Numbered from the stretch's first letter, positions 11,667 to 51,935 are shown. The stretch: DNA of 64,000 nucleotides from Dendrophyllia cribrosa (GCA_024195265.1 JAJLRJ010000010.1:16034759-16098758), one strand, 5' to 3'. Translations and numbers: made by a program. The notes: generated by a model not told the origin, from the sequence alone.

Positions 11667-11952
11667 GTGAAGCTAGTGTTCAAGATCCAGTACGATTTGC
11701 TGAGATAGGTGCTTCTGTAACTTGTACCTGCAATGCCATAGGTGTACCAAGTCAATATTTTAGATGGATGAGACAAGGACAAGCAGATGAAACTACCGAT
11801 GGTGCTAAATATTCGATTACTTCCTCTGGTGCTGGATCGTCACAGCTAACCAAAAAAAAATATTTCTGTCGCTAACGCTGGGTATTATGTGTGTGATACA
11901 AGTGTCAGCGTCAACCAACCCTCTTCTGCTATATGCTATGTACATGTGCTAT
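11667..11952 (+). CDS. Ig domain exon with a one-base frame break
   Basis: The exon follows TTTGTTTCAG and starts in phase 1. It reads as an Ig domain with B-strand pattern SVTCTC and C-strand YFRWMRQ up to an A9 run at 11852-11860, after which the annotated frame stops at once. The frame one base out continues without a stop through the Ig F strand (AGYYVCD) to a strong donor at T|GTAAGT. The exon is 286 nt, exactly one more than a multiple of three, whereas the other phase 1-1 Ig exons here are multiples of three. A single extra A therefore explains both facts. Either the allele is broken or the homopolymer is miscalled. Confidence 0.75.
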
Positions 11953-13448
11953 GTAAGTTTGTAGGGTTCATACCGGTCATGGAAAAGTCATGGAATTTAT
12001 ATTACATTTTCCAAAACTCTCGAGAGGGTTGGAACCCCTCCCTGTTTTCTTTTCTGTTTAATGATATTTCAACCGGTTTTATTTTTATACAATGTAGTCA
12101 GCGCAAATTTGATGTCATTATGTATGTATCACTATATACATACAATCAGATTGAGGCTAGTCTATCTCATCCCTTTACTATCTAAGCCAATGAAATTTTA
12201 TCTCTCATTTTCTTAGATTCCCAAACAAGGGCACTTAAAAATCATGTCCTCAATCTTCGCGATTCTTGCCTCTAACACTTAAGATGCAAGGTTTTTAAAG
12301 TATCTTCGTTTTGAGCTGTGCTGTATACCCTTACTACTAGTTTGCCAAAATAGCAATTGAAAGGATACTAATTTGAAAATGCAACCAATAATAGAGGCAG
12401 GACGATTACAAAAGATGCGCTCTTCCGCAAGGAAGCCTTTTTTATCTGTGTCTAAACAATTGAAGGCCATAATAAAAAGCCTCTTACATTCCCAGCCATT
12501 TAATTGCAGATCTGATAAAAGCTCTTTATTCATTGAGAAGAAGCTACTCAAATAAGGTTTATCCAAGAGAACTGAAAATTTGCGGAAGAGTACTCGGTTT
12601 AAGATTAGGGTTTGTGAGTGTCGGACAGGATGAAACATATTACGTATTGTTTTGAGTAGGTATGAACCTTTAATCTAACAATGAACTAGCTGTGTGAATA
12701 TAAGATGTTGTCACATTGTCGTCACAGGAACAACATTTTTATTTTTGGAGATACTCATGCTTCCTTTCACATAATTATTCTTTTCAGAAAAAAAAATCAG
12801 TCGGAGAAATTAAATGAAATAATTAAATATACGAAATTGCGCGATAATGGGAAGACCATCTGTTTTTTCCTTTGAAAAATGGTTACTTGTTTTTATCTTA
12901 AACAAGGTGATTTGTTACTTGATTTGAAAAGATATTTTCCTTCTTTGCGTTTATACAACTTGACTATGTGTATTGGTTTTAAGTCTCAAATTTGTTTTCA
13001 ATTCAAAACTTCTAAATTAATAAAACAATAACAATGACAGCCTAAGATCAAGACTGAGTTTGTTACTTGAGTTTAACAAATTTATTCTCATTTATCAGAA
13101 CAGTGCATGGCACTTGCTTTACCCTGTGGTACCTTAATCCTATGTTATTTGCAACGACTGCAGTACATGAACTCGGTGATTCAGCATCCCTCAAAAAGTA
13201 AAAAATAATAATGGGTTTGGTGAAAATGTAATGTCGTTCCCCTCTTCATCAGATGTTGCCTTACAGGTAATAACATGCAAACTGCATACTTCAATTTTTA
13301 TGTCACCATCAATAACTCAAAGTCTGGACGGCTTAAACTGTTTTCTGCTCCCCTTGAGAGTTGAATACTGTAGATATGCACAGTACTGTGAATGTTTACC
13401 AAACCTTTGCACACGACATTGTTGTCTTGTTCTTTTTCATATGTGAAG
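11953..13448 (+). other. Intron between two Ig exons
   Basis: The segment begins with GTAAGTTT and ends with a pyrimidine-rich tract and GTGAAG. I see nothing coding in it, and no inverted-repeat element stands out. Confidence 0.6.
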
Positions 13449-13715
13449 CGCCTATCAAACAAGATGATACGTCTTGCACTATGAGGTCCTACACTGTAGC
13501 TGTTGGGGAGCAGCTGTCAATTTGTTGCCCTGTCAGTGGATATCCACCCCCAGTTGTCACATGGAAGAAAAATGGAACCCAGCTACAGAAAGGAGAAAAC
13601 ACCAGGTATACCATCACTACTTTGAAGGATGAAGACTTTGGAAACTACTCTTGTACCGCTACAGATGGTAAATCTTCCATTGGGCCATTTACTAGCAGTG
13701 TTACTACGAAAATCG
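13449..13715 (+). CDS. I-set-type Ig domain exon
   Basis: This 267-nt exon is phase 1 at both ends, the standard layout for a shuffled Ig domain, with acceptor GTGAAG and donor CG|GTAAGTT. The peptide has the I-set marks: B-strand cysteine in QLSICCPVSGYPPP, a C-strand tryptophan in VTWKKNG, and the D-x-G-x-Y-x-C signature as EDFGNYSC. It probably follows the exon ending at 11952 in the same extracellular receptor or adhesion protein. I found no transmembrane, kinase or terminal exon on this strand before the convergent receptor-kinase gene ending at 20594, so the identity of the protein stays open. Confidence 0.85.
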
Positions 13716-13978
13716 GTAAGTTCATTAAAAAGGCCTTATTTAGGGTAATTAACATCATTTCTAGGCCTCGTAGCAGCATTTATCAGTGTTATGAAAAAAA
13801 GTGGTAAGTTTGTAAAAAAGCGTCTTGTATGCTTGTAGTACAACGCGCCTTACCGTGAGCACCCAAAAAAACGTTTTTCACAAGTTAGCCAATCAGAGAG
13901 CGCGAATTCAGACACGTCTCCTCGTAAAGTTGAGCAAGATCAAATGTACTTTCGTCGCTCTCTGTTTATCACAGGAGT

Positions 13979-14367
13979 GTTTTTAACGTTGCGTTAGTGA
14001 ATTATAGAGGTTTGAATTTACAAAATGCTAATTACAGTTAGATGGCGTCAATCAAGAATCGTTTGTTATACAACTACTTGTTTCCACCTCCAAGTAATAT
14101 TTTTTTTACAAGTCAGTTGACTATTAACAGTTTTTATTTAGTATTTCTTAAATTGATTATCCTTAAATTGTAAACTACGCATTGTAAATTGAAGTAGAAA
14201 TAATGGTGTATTAAGTCTTGATTGACGTCATTAATTAGCATTTTGTAAATTCAAATATCTATAACTCACTAACGCGACGTTAAAAACACGAAATATTTCA
14301 CGATTCGACTTTTCAACGTACATTGAGTTGATTAAAAGAAAACAAATTGGGGGTTAGGTGCACTTTA
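13979..14367. mobile_element. TTAA-type MITE, left end truncated
   Basis: Inverted arms of about 50 bp (TTAGTGAATTATAGAGGTTT and, inverted, near 14230-14288) flank a short interior. The outer right end reads AGGTGCACTTTAA. The same element with both outer ends is present at 51464-51935, which shows that this copy has lost its left outer part. Confidence 0.75.
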
Positions 14368-14524
14368 AACTAGGTCTCGCAAACCCGGTGTATATTTGGC
14401 GCCCCGCGCTTATTCGAGAACATATGGTACATGAACTCGACATCAAGACGACCTGCCGTAAAAAGAATTCTTAAATGAGACCACAGGCTTTCCAAGCGCA
14501 AAATTCGTCTTTTTGATGTGTTTT

Positions 14525-14762
14525 TGAGAGCCCTTCGGGCGGCCGACTCTACATACGTGGTGTATGCGACAGCTTGTGTATATAGAGAAATGTATGGGAA
14601 AATCACGGATTCTCTAAAATTGGGTAAATAACTATATATTTTGAAATAAAGTTTACCTACCTCAAATGTGTCGCTTACTTGTGTCTTGTACCGAATTTGA
14701 AGCCATTCCGACGCTATTTAGCGAAGTTATTCGAAGTCGTTGTCTCCCCTTCTAAAAAGAAG
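14525..14762. repeat. Single-arm copy of the 35.9-36.3 kb palindrome
   Basis: From CTACATACGTGGTGTATGCG to TCTAAAAAGAAGG this matches each arm of the palindrome at 35.9-36.3 kb with few differences. The minus strand carries the same short reading frame (ASEWLQIRYKTQV) as the other copies. Confidence 0.75.
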
Positions 14763-15104
14763 GAAAGGCAGACCACTGCATCGATCGCCAGCCAGAGGTC
14801 ACTTCACAAATCGCTCTCTCCTCAAAAGGAAAAGTCCCGAATCGCAATAAAACCAACAGTTCCATAGAGCCCAATAAATTTCACTTCACATACGTGTGCT
14901 TCGGCGGTCGAAAGACTCGTAAAGAACGAGATATTTTGCTTTAAATTCGCCTATTCGGCTTTCCAGATATGCTTGTGACCGACCTCGCGCCAACGGTCGT
15001 TACTCAACGACAAGTTTCTGGTTTCATCCTCAGCTCTGATTGGTCCATTAGAACCAAGTCACGTGCTGACAACACGACCCTCCACCGGAGGGAAAGGTAC
15101 ATTT

Positions 15105-15287
15105 TGTCACGAATCAAGTATCACACTAGGGCTCCCAAGGGATGAATTTCAACTGTTAAGCTCAGGGAAAACTGTACACTCAATGCAAATTTGAACATGT
15201 AAACATGGCTGTGATTGGCTATTGCGAACAATACAGTTTTCATAAAACATCCCTTGGGAGCCCTAGTGTGACACTTGATTTGTGACA
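15105..15287. mobile_element. Small MITE with about 40-bp terminal inverted repeats
   Basis: TGTCACGAATCAAGTATCAC at the left and its near-complement GTGACACTTGATTTGTGACA at the right continue inward through CTAGGGCTCCCAAGGGATG. The interior of about 100 bp is non-coding. Confidence 0.8.
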
Positions 15288-15378
15288 TTTCTGACAAATT
15301 CAGAGTGAACTTGTGAGAACGTTGCCGTACGAATGTTCTTCACACGTACGTACGTCCAAAACAAAATCCAGTACAGAA

Positions 15379-15730
15379 AAGTGTTTGTTTTCGGTCGGTG
15401 TTTCAAAAAACGAAGAAAATCATGTATATTATACTGTATTACAATATGAAAACCCCAAAGGGTACTTTCGGAATCTTTATTCCATTATTCAGCTCTTTGA
15501 CAAATCCAGCAAACAAAAGTGTTTGTTTTCGATCGGTGTGTCAAAAAAGAAGAAAAACATCTCTATTGTACTATATTACAATGTGAAAACCCTAATGGAT
15601 ACTTTCGGAATCTTTATTCTATTATTCAGCTCTTTACACGTATGTGTAAAACATTCTTTGACAAATCCATCAAATAAAAGCGTTTGTTTTCGGTCGGTAT
15701 GTCAAAACCGAAGGAAAAACATGTTTATCA
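15379..15730. repeat. Tandem repeat of about 140-160 bp, 2.5 copies
   Basis: The block GTGTTTGTTTTCGGTCGGTG starts at about 15381. Slightly changed copies start at about 15520 and 15680. Each is followed by a run of A-rich sequence, ATATGAAAACCC and TTTCGGAATCTTTATTC. A long reading frame across it is a by-product of the repeat. Confidence 0.7.
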
Positions 15731-17037
15731 ATTGTTTGACGTTACTTTGTCAACCTCGCGCATGCGGAAAATAAGCCGGTTATTTTTATGCACCTCGTGG
15801 ATATGTAATGTATTCACCTCGGGCTACGCCCTCGGTGAATATATCACATATCTCGTTGCCTAAAAAATAACCCGTACTAATCGCTGACCAGCGCTACTTC
15901 ATTTGGCCGACTAGTTCTAAGTTTTAAAAGTATCTACTTGGAACCACCAATGTAATTACAAGAGCACGTTTCAATGCAATGTTTAATCTAATAGCACGTT
16001 TAAATAAATACTTCATTCCCAAATTACATCATGACATGTCGCGAAAGCTGGTATCCGAACAGTATTGTAGCCCCTCCACAATCCTTCGGGCCCTCTCCCG
16101 GACAATACTATCCTCAGATAGAAAACCAAACTGCATTTGACTGATAAGAATTACACAAATGAAGCTTACATGAGCATATTCTCCATGTTTGTAGCTGCAA
16201 GAAAAATGCAATGTTATTTTGGCATTGTTTTAAATTCATAATTTTTAATCTCTAGCTATCACTTTTGCACTGCAAGTCATTAAAGAGCCGTAACAAGGAA
16301 TCGCATGGTTGAATGACAACTGGTAAGCAGTTATATAGATAATAATACTAGGAGTAATCAGATATTAGGGTAGTGCGTTCGGCAGTTGAGGGGATTTTAA
16401 TTTTTGGTTATTGGGATAGATGAATATGTCTATGGCATATTGTCAAATTAAAGGTTATTGTGTACAGTGAAACCTGTATTTACTCTGTGTATGAAGACGG
16501 TAGGGAAAGTTTGGTAGCAGAAAAAAAAATTAAATCCTTTGAAGTTTGTTGTAGTTGTCGGTAAAGAAAAGTGCTTGGCGGTCCCTTTGGAAAAATGTGA
16601 AAAGTGCACCGAATTTGCATATGTCAAAACGATAATTTGAAACCTGAAAACACGCTGGCAAAAGCGAAAGTCGCAAGTATTTATATAAACAGACTATGCG
16701 CTTCTACAAATTCTCTGTTTTCTTTGTAGTTTTGCTCGCCAAATTAAGATTAAGCTTTTCCAAACTCTCAGCCTTCATTTCCAAGTTTTCCACCGCGCTA
16801 AAACACCACAGAAAGTTTGGAGTGTCTTCGAGAATAAACATAAGCCGCGTTTGGTTTCGCGAGCGTTCCATCGATCCATCCGCATAATCTCCATCAAAGT
16901 GAGAAAAACATTCGTCGCTTGATTCTTGCTCGTTTTCTGGCTTGAATCTCGCTCGTGTTGGGGGGGCCATAAATTTTCGAACGGGATGGCTTGAATATGG
17001 CCCGATTCTAGCTCAGTCAAGCCATCCGAGTGTCACA
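15731..17037. other. Gene-free stretch
   Basis: I see no supported exon or clear repeat unit. A small inverted motif (ATTCACCTCGGGCTACGCCC with CTCGGTGAAT) lies at 15810-15840. Overlapping ORFs near 16.7-17.0 kb run on both strands without domain features. Confidence 0.4.
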
Positions 17038-17182
17038 TAGGTGGTTTTCATGTTACGTCATCGCCGCCATGCTGGTGGACATAAGCAATAGTTCCTTCAT
17101 TAGCTCCTTTTGTTCGTCCACCAGCATTTGTTCATTTCACTATTGTTATCTATGTCTCTAGAGATTGATTGCAAACCACCTA
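17038..17182. mobile_element. Small TA-flanked MITE
   Basis: The ends TAGGTGGTTT and AAACCACCTA are complementary. Inside, ATGCTGGTGGAC and GTCCACCAGCAT form a second inverted pair. It is 145 bp long and non-coding. Confidence 0.6.
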
Positions 17183-18642
17183 TTCTTGCTCAATTCTCGT
17201 TTGTTTGTCTCGTTCGTGTCAGCCGAATCATCGCCATGATTTGATTCTCGCTTGAGAATTATCACATGGAATCGAGGCTACGTGTGCTAGTCCAAATGGA
17301 ATCGAGGCTAAGTGTGCCAGTCCAAGATGGCGTCCAAACTCTGAAATCGCATAGCATCCAGCCCAATTCCTTCCACAATCCCTGCGCCCAAACCGATACC
17401 CGACGAAATTAGAAAGCGTCCTCCTATCGTCGAACGCAATTATCGCTATCATTATCGTTGGTTTGTGTTTGGGACTGAATGCAAAATTAGACTCCAGCCA
17501 AAGCCCTACGGAAACAGGACAACACATAACCAAAGCCCAACAGGATCGTAAATTGCATGATTGCAAAAATACAGAACCACGGTACAATGGAGATGATACC
17601 CAGAGCTCGAGAGGACAATAAGACAGAAGAAACAGGGAAATATAAATTGCATTATAAAATGGGATGTAAGCGCAACTACAGGCCCCCAAGTGAAGGAGAA
17701 ATGTAAAAATGCAAGAAGATGAATTGAAGGAGTTTAAAAAAAAAAACGCTATAAGAACTTTGATTAAAAACAAACAAAACAAAAAACAAACCAAACCAAA
17801 ACCAAAACAAACTAAAATTCTTGAACACTGATAATTTGCAATTCATGTACTTTAGTGAGCTCACTAAAAACTTATTAATAAATAACATAGATTGAATGTA
17901 TGAAAATAAATTTGTCTGCTGAAAAGGTCTGTCATTCTCGTTAGGGGCACAGTGAACAGACCCGGTAGAGAGATTAATTTTTGCAGAACATTTCTAATCG
18001 AAACAATAAATATGCGCACGAGAGACAGGTAACTTTTGATGAAATTGACGACTTATTTGCCAAATTTCTTCGGTAAACTCTCTACCACACGTTTCAACCG
18101 TGGTACCACAGCTGGCCCTCGTTGGTTTGTGTTTGGGACTGAATGCAAAATTATAGGACCCTGCAATTATTGGGCTTCGTTTTCATTGGGCTCTTTTTGT
18201 ACCTTGGGGTCATGATTCAATGCCTACTTCCCATTCTTTCCCCCCTTTATTCTATTCACTATACATCTCCCCATTCCCTGTCTTACTGAGCTCTGTTTCC
18301 TCATCTCCATTTTTCGCGTGTGATGTATTTCTGCTTACTAACAGTATACGGTTGGCGGCACTTTTGTGTCTTATTCTCGGTTTGACTTTTCTATTTTTGC
18401 ATTTAGTCCCAAACACAAAAATACTATCACTATCACAACAGAAAAAGTAAAACACTATGATGAATCTCTGATACTAAACATTACAGACATCTTCTTGAGC
18501 TTCACCCGCAATGCGCAGCACGACTTTTTTACATCAAAGTTTTGTTTTATTTTACTCAGTGGGTTAAATGATCATAATTTTAAACGACACTTATTTTCAA
18601 GTGTTGGTTGATATTATTACGAACATTTGGTTTTATGATCTA

Positions 18643-18777
18643 AGTTGATAATATAAATTGGCCACCATAAAAAGGATTGATAGATAAAGTTTCGAGCGCT
18701 AGCCCTTTCTTAGAGCAAATCACTCGAAACGTCAGCTTTCAATTTCTTTATGGTGTCCAATTTACTTTATCAACTGA
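18643..18777. repeat. Foldback repeat with hammerhead-like core, degraded
   Basis: The arms (AGTTGATAATATAAATTGGC and, inverted, GTCCAATTTACTTTATCAAC) enclose two opposed copies of a GCGCTCGAAAC/CTCGAAACGTCAGC core. The layout matches the better-preserved foldback at 53789-53997. From memory this resembles Penelope-type terminal repeats, and it is more decayed than the other copy. Confidence 0.45.
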
Positions 18778-19549
18778 AAAGCAATCGATCGCGTGATGGT
18801 AGCTTTAGATGGATCTGCCACCACGCTGATCTACCCTGGTGTGTGAGGCTCAAGACTGCGCAAACTAACTTTTTTATAGTAGGTAGGATTCTGAACGAAA
18901 ACTACAGTATGTAGGTAGATACTGTACAGATTACATTCATGATATGCATATATGCCTAACGTATGTAACGTTCGTTTTTTTTCTAGGAAGGAGAGATGGC
19001 GTACCATTGCTGTATAAAACATTGCCACATTTCTTAGATTAATGCATTTAATAATTTGCAATTGAATTGATTTTATAAACCTAAAGCTTGATTTAGAATA
19101 TATATTCAGATGAAACCAATCCTAACTTTAGCTATGTACTGCAAAAAATTAACACGGCAAGAACTTCAATAAATTTAATCAGTTGCTTAAAACAATAAGT
19201 TTGAAGACACGTTACTTGGCTTGATTTTTCCCAAAGATAACAGTAAGAAGGTTGCCAATAATATGCATACAACCCTTCAGGAACCAGTTGCCTACAAAAG
19301 TTGGCCGTGTTTTTTTTATTACAGTAGTACTTAGTACAACAGGTCGTGTGAAGTCCTTGATATCATGTGGCAAAAAGGCTTTTTCCTTTTTAGTAAAGTT
19401 TCTAGTTGCTTGTTTGATTGTTTCGTTTCTATCATATCGTATTTTTCTTAATTAAAGCGCCAACCCTCGACAAAACTACTTCCCTTCCAATAATCCAATA
19501 ATTAGCATACGTTAATTGCATTTTAAGAACTCAATGCAATTTTAAAACT

Positions 19550-19894
19550 GAATTACAGTCCGTACTGCGCAATCTTGGGGTTTGTTTTCATTTTTTGTTT
19601 TGAATTTGTTGATATGTTACACTTCGGTAATAGCATACATGGAGTAAATGGGAGTAAACCGTCAGTCCGCCATTACGGCCGTTGTGTTTACAGATGCTCG
19701 ATGAGCTGAAACGTCGGTTTTGGAAAACTTTGGGGTTCTTACTTGTTATCATTGTTTGCCAAGGATATCTGACGTTAATAATGAAGGAAGAGGTAAGTTT
19801 GTCCCGTAATTTTCATTTTCACTACTAAACGTTACTTGTTTGTGAGTCTCACAAACATTGCCGAGCTGAGATTGCGCAGTACGGACTGTAATTC
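19550..19894. mobile_element. 345-bp MITE with 26-bp terminal inverted repeats
   Basis: GAATTACAGTCCGTACTGCG at the left is matched by CGCAGTACGGACTGTAATTC at the right. No coding potential was seen inside. Confidence 0.8.
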
Positions 19895-20080
19895 ATCTTT
19901 AAAGAGTTAAACTGGGTTAAAGTGGGATTGATAAAGAAAGTTTTAAAGTAAGTTGAAACGTAAAACATAAAATATATAATTGAAACCTCTAAGCACTTGA
20001 TCAAGAAAATATGGTTTAAAGATAAAGTAACAACCGTGTTCGTGTTTTATGCACTATATTAAAACAATCATTCATATAAT

Positions 20081-20301
20081 ACTAAGGGTGCTTACCATTT
20101 GTCAGAACTGGCCGGCCAGAGCGGTCCGTTTGTAACTAGAATGCATCTTTTTGAAGACTTGTTCCTACAAGTCCATCAAAAGGGTGCATACTATTTCCAA
20201 ATTTAACAGTCTGGCCAACCAGTTCTGACAAATAATGGAATAATATTAACGAATTGAGCGGTCCGGCCGGCCAGTTCTGACAAATGGTAAGCGCCCTTAG
20301 T
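20081..20301. mobile_element. 220-bp MITE with 35-40-bp terminal inverted repeats
   Basis: ACTAAGGGTGCTTACCATTT with GTCAGAACTGGCCGGCC at the left is inverted at the right as GGCCGGCCAGTTCTGACAAA with ATGGTAAGCGCCCTTAGT. The two ends differ at one or two sites. Confidence 0.8.
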
Positions 20302-20593
20302 TTCTGAGAAAATAATAATGTGTAAGCAATTAATTTTGACTACCAAAGGTCACTCAATATACATCTAATTAATAAATTCACTTTAAATTGAAGTTGGCTT
20401 CTTAACCTTCACAAATCACATTTACATATAACAAAACTCAAACTTGGCATGGCTAATAAAAAAAAATAGAAAGCTCTTTGATGTTTTTGAAAATAAAGTG
20501 TCAGTTTCTACGTCGTCAGGTTTTGTTGTTGTTTCTATAAAAAACGCCACTCGGTCCTCCACAAATTCCCTGGCTGCATGGAAAACTGGACAA

Positions 20594-47809
<27,216 letters not shown>

Positions 47810-50800
47810 CTACGGAAAATTAAGGAATTTACAGATCTAAGTGTAAGACACAATGAACAACATGGCTGTCTATTGTTGAAGAGGATGGAAACCTGAATGT
47901 TGCAGTACATTACAGCGGCATGCATGTACATGCAAGTTGGGATGCATTTGAAATGCACGGGTGAATGATAAAGGTGACTATCAAGTACGAAAAACTTTAG
48001 AGTCGTGACATACTGTCATTACTAACGAAGCAGACAATAACTGAAAGCCGCTACCTAAACAGTATTATATTCTTCTTAATAAATGATGGTCCCTTCATTA
48101 CTGATTGTTTGTTTTTATCTTACATTCTGTTTCTTATTTTCACATTTGTTACTGTATATATATTTTTTTTAGTATCATTTTTTATCATTCGTCAAAGACT
48201 ACAGAAAGGTAGCGGAAAGTTTATTTTAAAACTATTTGAACTAAAGAATGTTTTTACTGTCTGATCATATAAAATCTTTGTTTCTCCTGATGTCATTTTG
48301 TTGTAAAATTCATTATTTAAAAATTTACCTCCTAACTGAAAATAGATGTAGTCCTTGTCCCGGCCGAGAGGGACACGTTACTGCACTGTCAGTAAAGAAT
48401 GACGCCTGGTATTAGAAATTAAAGTCATTATACAGCTAGCTCTAAAAGAAAAAGGGTCTGGGACTGAACAACCATGCTCTCACAACTTGCAAAGCAATGC
48501 ACTCGCATCATGGTCAGCAGTATTTACAGAATACAGTACACGCTCCCCTATTTGACCAATCAAAATGCCAAACCAAGCTGGTCGCTTACAAGATGTCAGA
48601 GAACATGGGGTTATCACTTTGAGACATATCACTAATATATATAGATAGGCAGAGCATAACAGCGTAGCACTATGAACAAGCTTAACTAAGGTGAAACTTA
48701 ACTAAGGTGAAAGGTCGGAAGCACAAGAATTAAGATTGACGACCGGGCTATTTTTCAATTTTAGCAATTGTCAAAAAACAGTATTACCCGACCGTCTGCA
48801 CACTACATTTAGACCGTACAAAAGTTCACAAAAAGAACTTCTCTCTGTCTAGAATAACAGGTACGACTAACTTCCGAATAAAATACAGTTTTTGTTTGTC
48901 AAAAATTGTCCGAGAAACTGATTTGGAAATCAAAATTGCAAAAATACACAAACATATTTACATAAGGCGACGCGAGTGAAGACAGAAAATCTAAGTCTTG
49001 TTTTGTTTACATAAAATCGCTTTTCAATCTATGTAATGAATGAACAAGCACATAAAAATGGACAACACAATCTTCTTTCGAAAAATTTTATTCAAATCTT
49101 CATTAGTTTATGTTTAAAAGTAAAACACGTTCCATTTATAGCGCATCAAGGCAGAGCTGTCCTCGATGAAATTCAAGTTAACAACACGACTTAATTAATT
49201 TGAGCACGTTTCATAAACAGGTCTCCAAAACTTAAGATAACACAAAGAAAAAGTCAATCAAAAATTGATATCAACATAAATTCCCATCGAAAAATGTGAT
49301 TTATTTTCACCTTTAAAGCACTGGACTGCTTGGAAATTCTCCGCTTATTCGGTTCTGAAATCCGTAATAAAAACAAGGCATCTCCCCGCATTGCTCCTGC
49401 ATTGATCATGTTGATAATATGAAGTTCCTCGAAGCAAGATTTTATCCCTATAAGCTCTTCTTTTTCCACTAAAGCGGCTTCTGAGTATCCCTTAATTAGT
49501 ATCCCTGTCTTGAGTAGCAAAGCGCGATAAAATGCAAGGAAATAACGACTTTACTGCTCCGCCTAACACTGCGAAAGATCCAACTTTTTTAAAAAGTGTT
49601 TACCGAGCTGACGGCTGTGTAGCCGCGCGTGTGGACGACACACATGTTGCAGACACGCGCCCGCGAAACATTCCGCTAGCCATGACCATGAAAAATGACG
49701 GGCTAGGTTCTATGAGTATGGGGCTGCGCAGCTGGGCCTTCGGCCCGGCGAGTGCTCCGCTAAAATTTTAATGTACAATGTATCATATGTACACCATAAT
49801 GAGTTGATTTAACTTTGATGATTTTGTTATAATTAAATATATTTTTAATGTAAAGAAATGTGTGGCCTTGTTGTTGAAGCACGTGATTGACTGCTTTCTT
49901 TATGTTTTCCAAGAGGTGCTCGTTTTGCATGCAAATTTATTTAGTTTAAGAGAAAGAAATTGAAAGTCTACTTTCGACATTTTTTTACTTCAACTTATTC
50001 AATGAGTTCATAATTTCACAAATCGCTTAAAGTTAGAAGAGCCTGGACATATATGGCTGAAAACCGTCGAAACCCTGTCCGCCGTTACTCAGTTTGCAAG
50101 ACTCAAGCCTGCAATTATTTTAGAAAGCGGTTTCACATGTGAGTATTTTTGTGCATGTTTACGAAAACATTTTCGCTGTAAAGCAGGCACTAGAACCACT
50201 AAAAAAAGGCCTTGTCTATTTGAGATCAGCCTTTCCATACAATGAAGCAGAGCCCAGAAAGCAACCTTTTTTGTAATGATTGGATGACGTCATTGATTAG
50301 ATGACGTCATTGGCCATTTGAAGCAAGTAATGGCGGCAAGCCAAAGCTTTAACTTTACGTTTTAAATATCTTGTCTTCATGTTGGAATTTGCACTTAAAA
50401 TTACTGCAAACGTTTAAGAAAGAGAAATAAACTAACTAAGAACTAGGCAACATTGTATGAAAACAATCTTTTAACGGCACAAAAATCACTCCAACTTTGC
50501 CTTTACTTTTTAAATATCTGGTCTTCATGTTGGAATTTGCACTTAAAATTAGTGCAAACGTTTAAGAAAGAGAAATAAACTCAGAACTAGGCAACTTTGT
50601 ATGAAAGCAATCTTTTATGTTATCAGTAAGTCTAGAAATAGATTTTCCACATCACTTGCCAGAAATAAGGCGGAAGTTAAATTATTGTGCAATGTGTTAT
50701 TTTGCAGGGTGAATGAATAGACCCAGATTTCGTAAGAGAGTGAAAGTGTCGTAGATCCAGTGAAAGTGTCGTAGAAAGTGTCGGCTACTGAATGTAGTCT

Positions 50801-51463
50801 TACTTTACAGCTATAATTTAATGTTTCTCCGTAAAAGCACTTAAAGCACTAAATAATGCACTGGGTTTAATATTAAAGACGTCACGAATTCAAGCTTTGT
50901 ACAGCTTCTTATTTAAGTGGTTTTAAGATATAGCTAGAGCTGATAAAATTGTATTTTGTATTGTATTCCGAAAATAGCATTCAAAGTTTAATTTCTTATC
51001 TTACTTATTTCATCACCGATTCTTCTGAACCTGTTTTATTAAAGCACTTCGTTCAGTGCTTGTTTTAAATTGTATAATGGAAAGAAATTTTTCTTATTGA
51101 AAGGATTTGAATGGTGAACCGTGCGCGTTTTTAAATACGAGTTGGAAAAAAGAACACTTCTTCTAAAATGCAATACGCGAGACTGTAAAGGTCAACAGGA
51201 AATTTAATGCATTCGTGACTTGAATCGCACGCAGGTTTGATTTAATTACACGATTTGTGTTTTATATAACTTTGCATTTCAGTTAGCGATCGTGTCGGCT
51301 ACTGAATGTAGTTTATTTTTCAGACATAATTTTATGTTTCTCCGTAAAAGCACTTAAAACACTTGGGAATCGATACTGCAATGGGTTAAAGACGCCACGA
51401 GTTCAAGCCCGAGAGTTCAAGCTGTGTACAGCTTCTTGTTATTCATGCGCGTAGCGGCATGAG
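47810..51463. other. Region upstream of the RTK exons, no supported gene
   Basis: The missing receptor start should lie here or beyond, but no signal-peptide exon could be recognised. Two direct repeats are visible: about 50347-50474 with about 50494-50617 (CTTCATGTTGGAATTTGCAC in each), and about 50776-50850 with about 51295-51370 (GTGTCGGCTACTGAATGTAG in each). Confidence 0.4.
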
Positions 51464-51935
51464 TTAAAGTGCACCTAGCCCCAAAATTGTTTTTTCGCTT
51501 AATCAACTCTATGTAAGTTGAAATGTTAAATAGTTAAAAATTTCTTGTTTTTAACGCGCGTTGCGTTAGTGAATTATAGAGGTTTGAATTTACAAAATGT
51601 TAACAAGATGACGTAAAATCAAGACTCGTTTATTATACAACTACTTGTTTCCACCTCCAAGTAATATTTTGTTTTTACAAATCAATTGACTATTAACAGT
51701 TTTTATTTAGTATTTCTTAAATTGATTATCCTCAAGCTGTGAACTGCGTATTGTAAATTGAAGTACAAATAATGGTAAAGTCTTGATTTGACGTCATCTA
51801 ATTAGTATTTTGTAAATTCAAATCTCTATAACTCACTAACGCGACGTTAAAAGCAAGACATATTTCACTATTCGACTTTTCAACGTACATTGAGTTGATT
51901 AAAAGAAAAAAATTGGGGGGTTAGGTAAACTTTAA
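51464..51935. mobile_element. 472-bp TTAA-bounded MITE, both ends present
   Basis: It is bounded by TTAAAGTGCACCTAGCCCC and GGGGGGTTAGGTAAACTTTAA shortened to their outer parts. The inverted arms are about 130 bp and include TTAGTGAATTATAGAGGTTT. It belongs to the same family as 13979-14367. Confidence 0.85.

Noticed and set aside
15313..15774. 153-codon ORF with repeated KCLFSVGVSK-like peptides
   Set aside because: The peptide repeats follow the underlying tandem DNA repeat. The frame lacks a start context and domain.
48342..48410. Possible further RTK exon upstream of the first Ig exon
   Set aside because: An open frame exists between AG and GT, but its end phase does not fit the phase-1 start at 47809, and it has no Ig features.
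49254..49520. 88-codon minus-strand ORF
   Set aside because: No domain, signal peptide or convincing splice context. It cannot be tied to the receptor gene.
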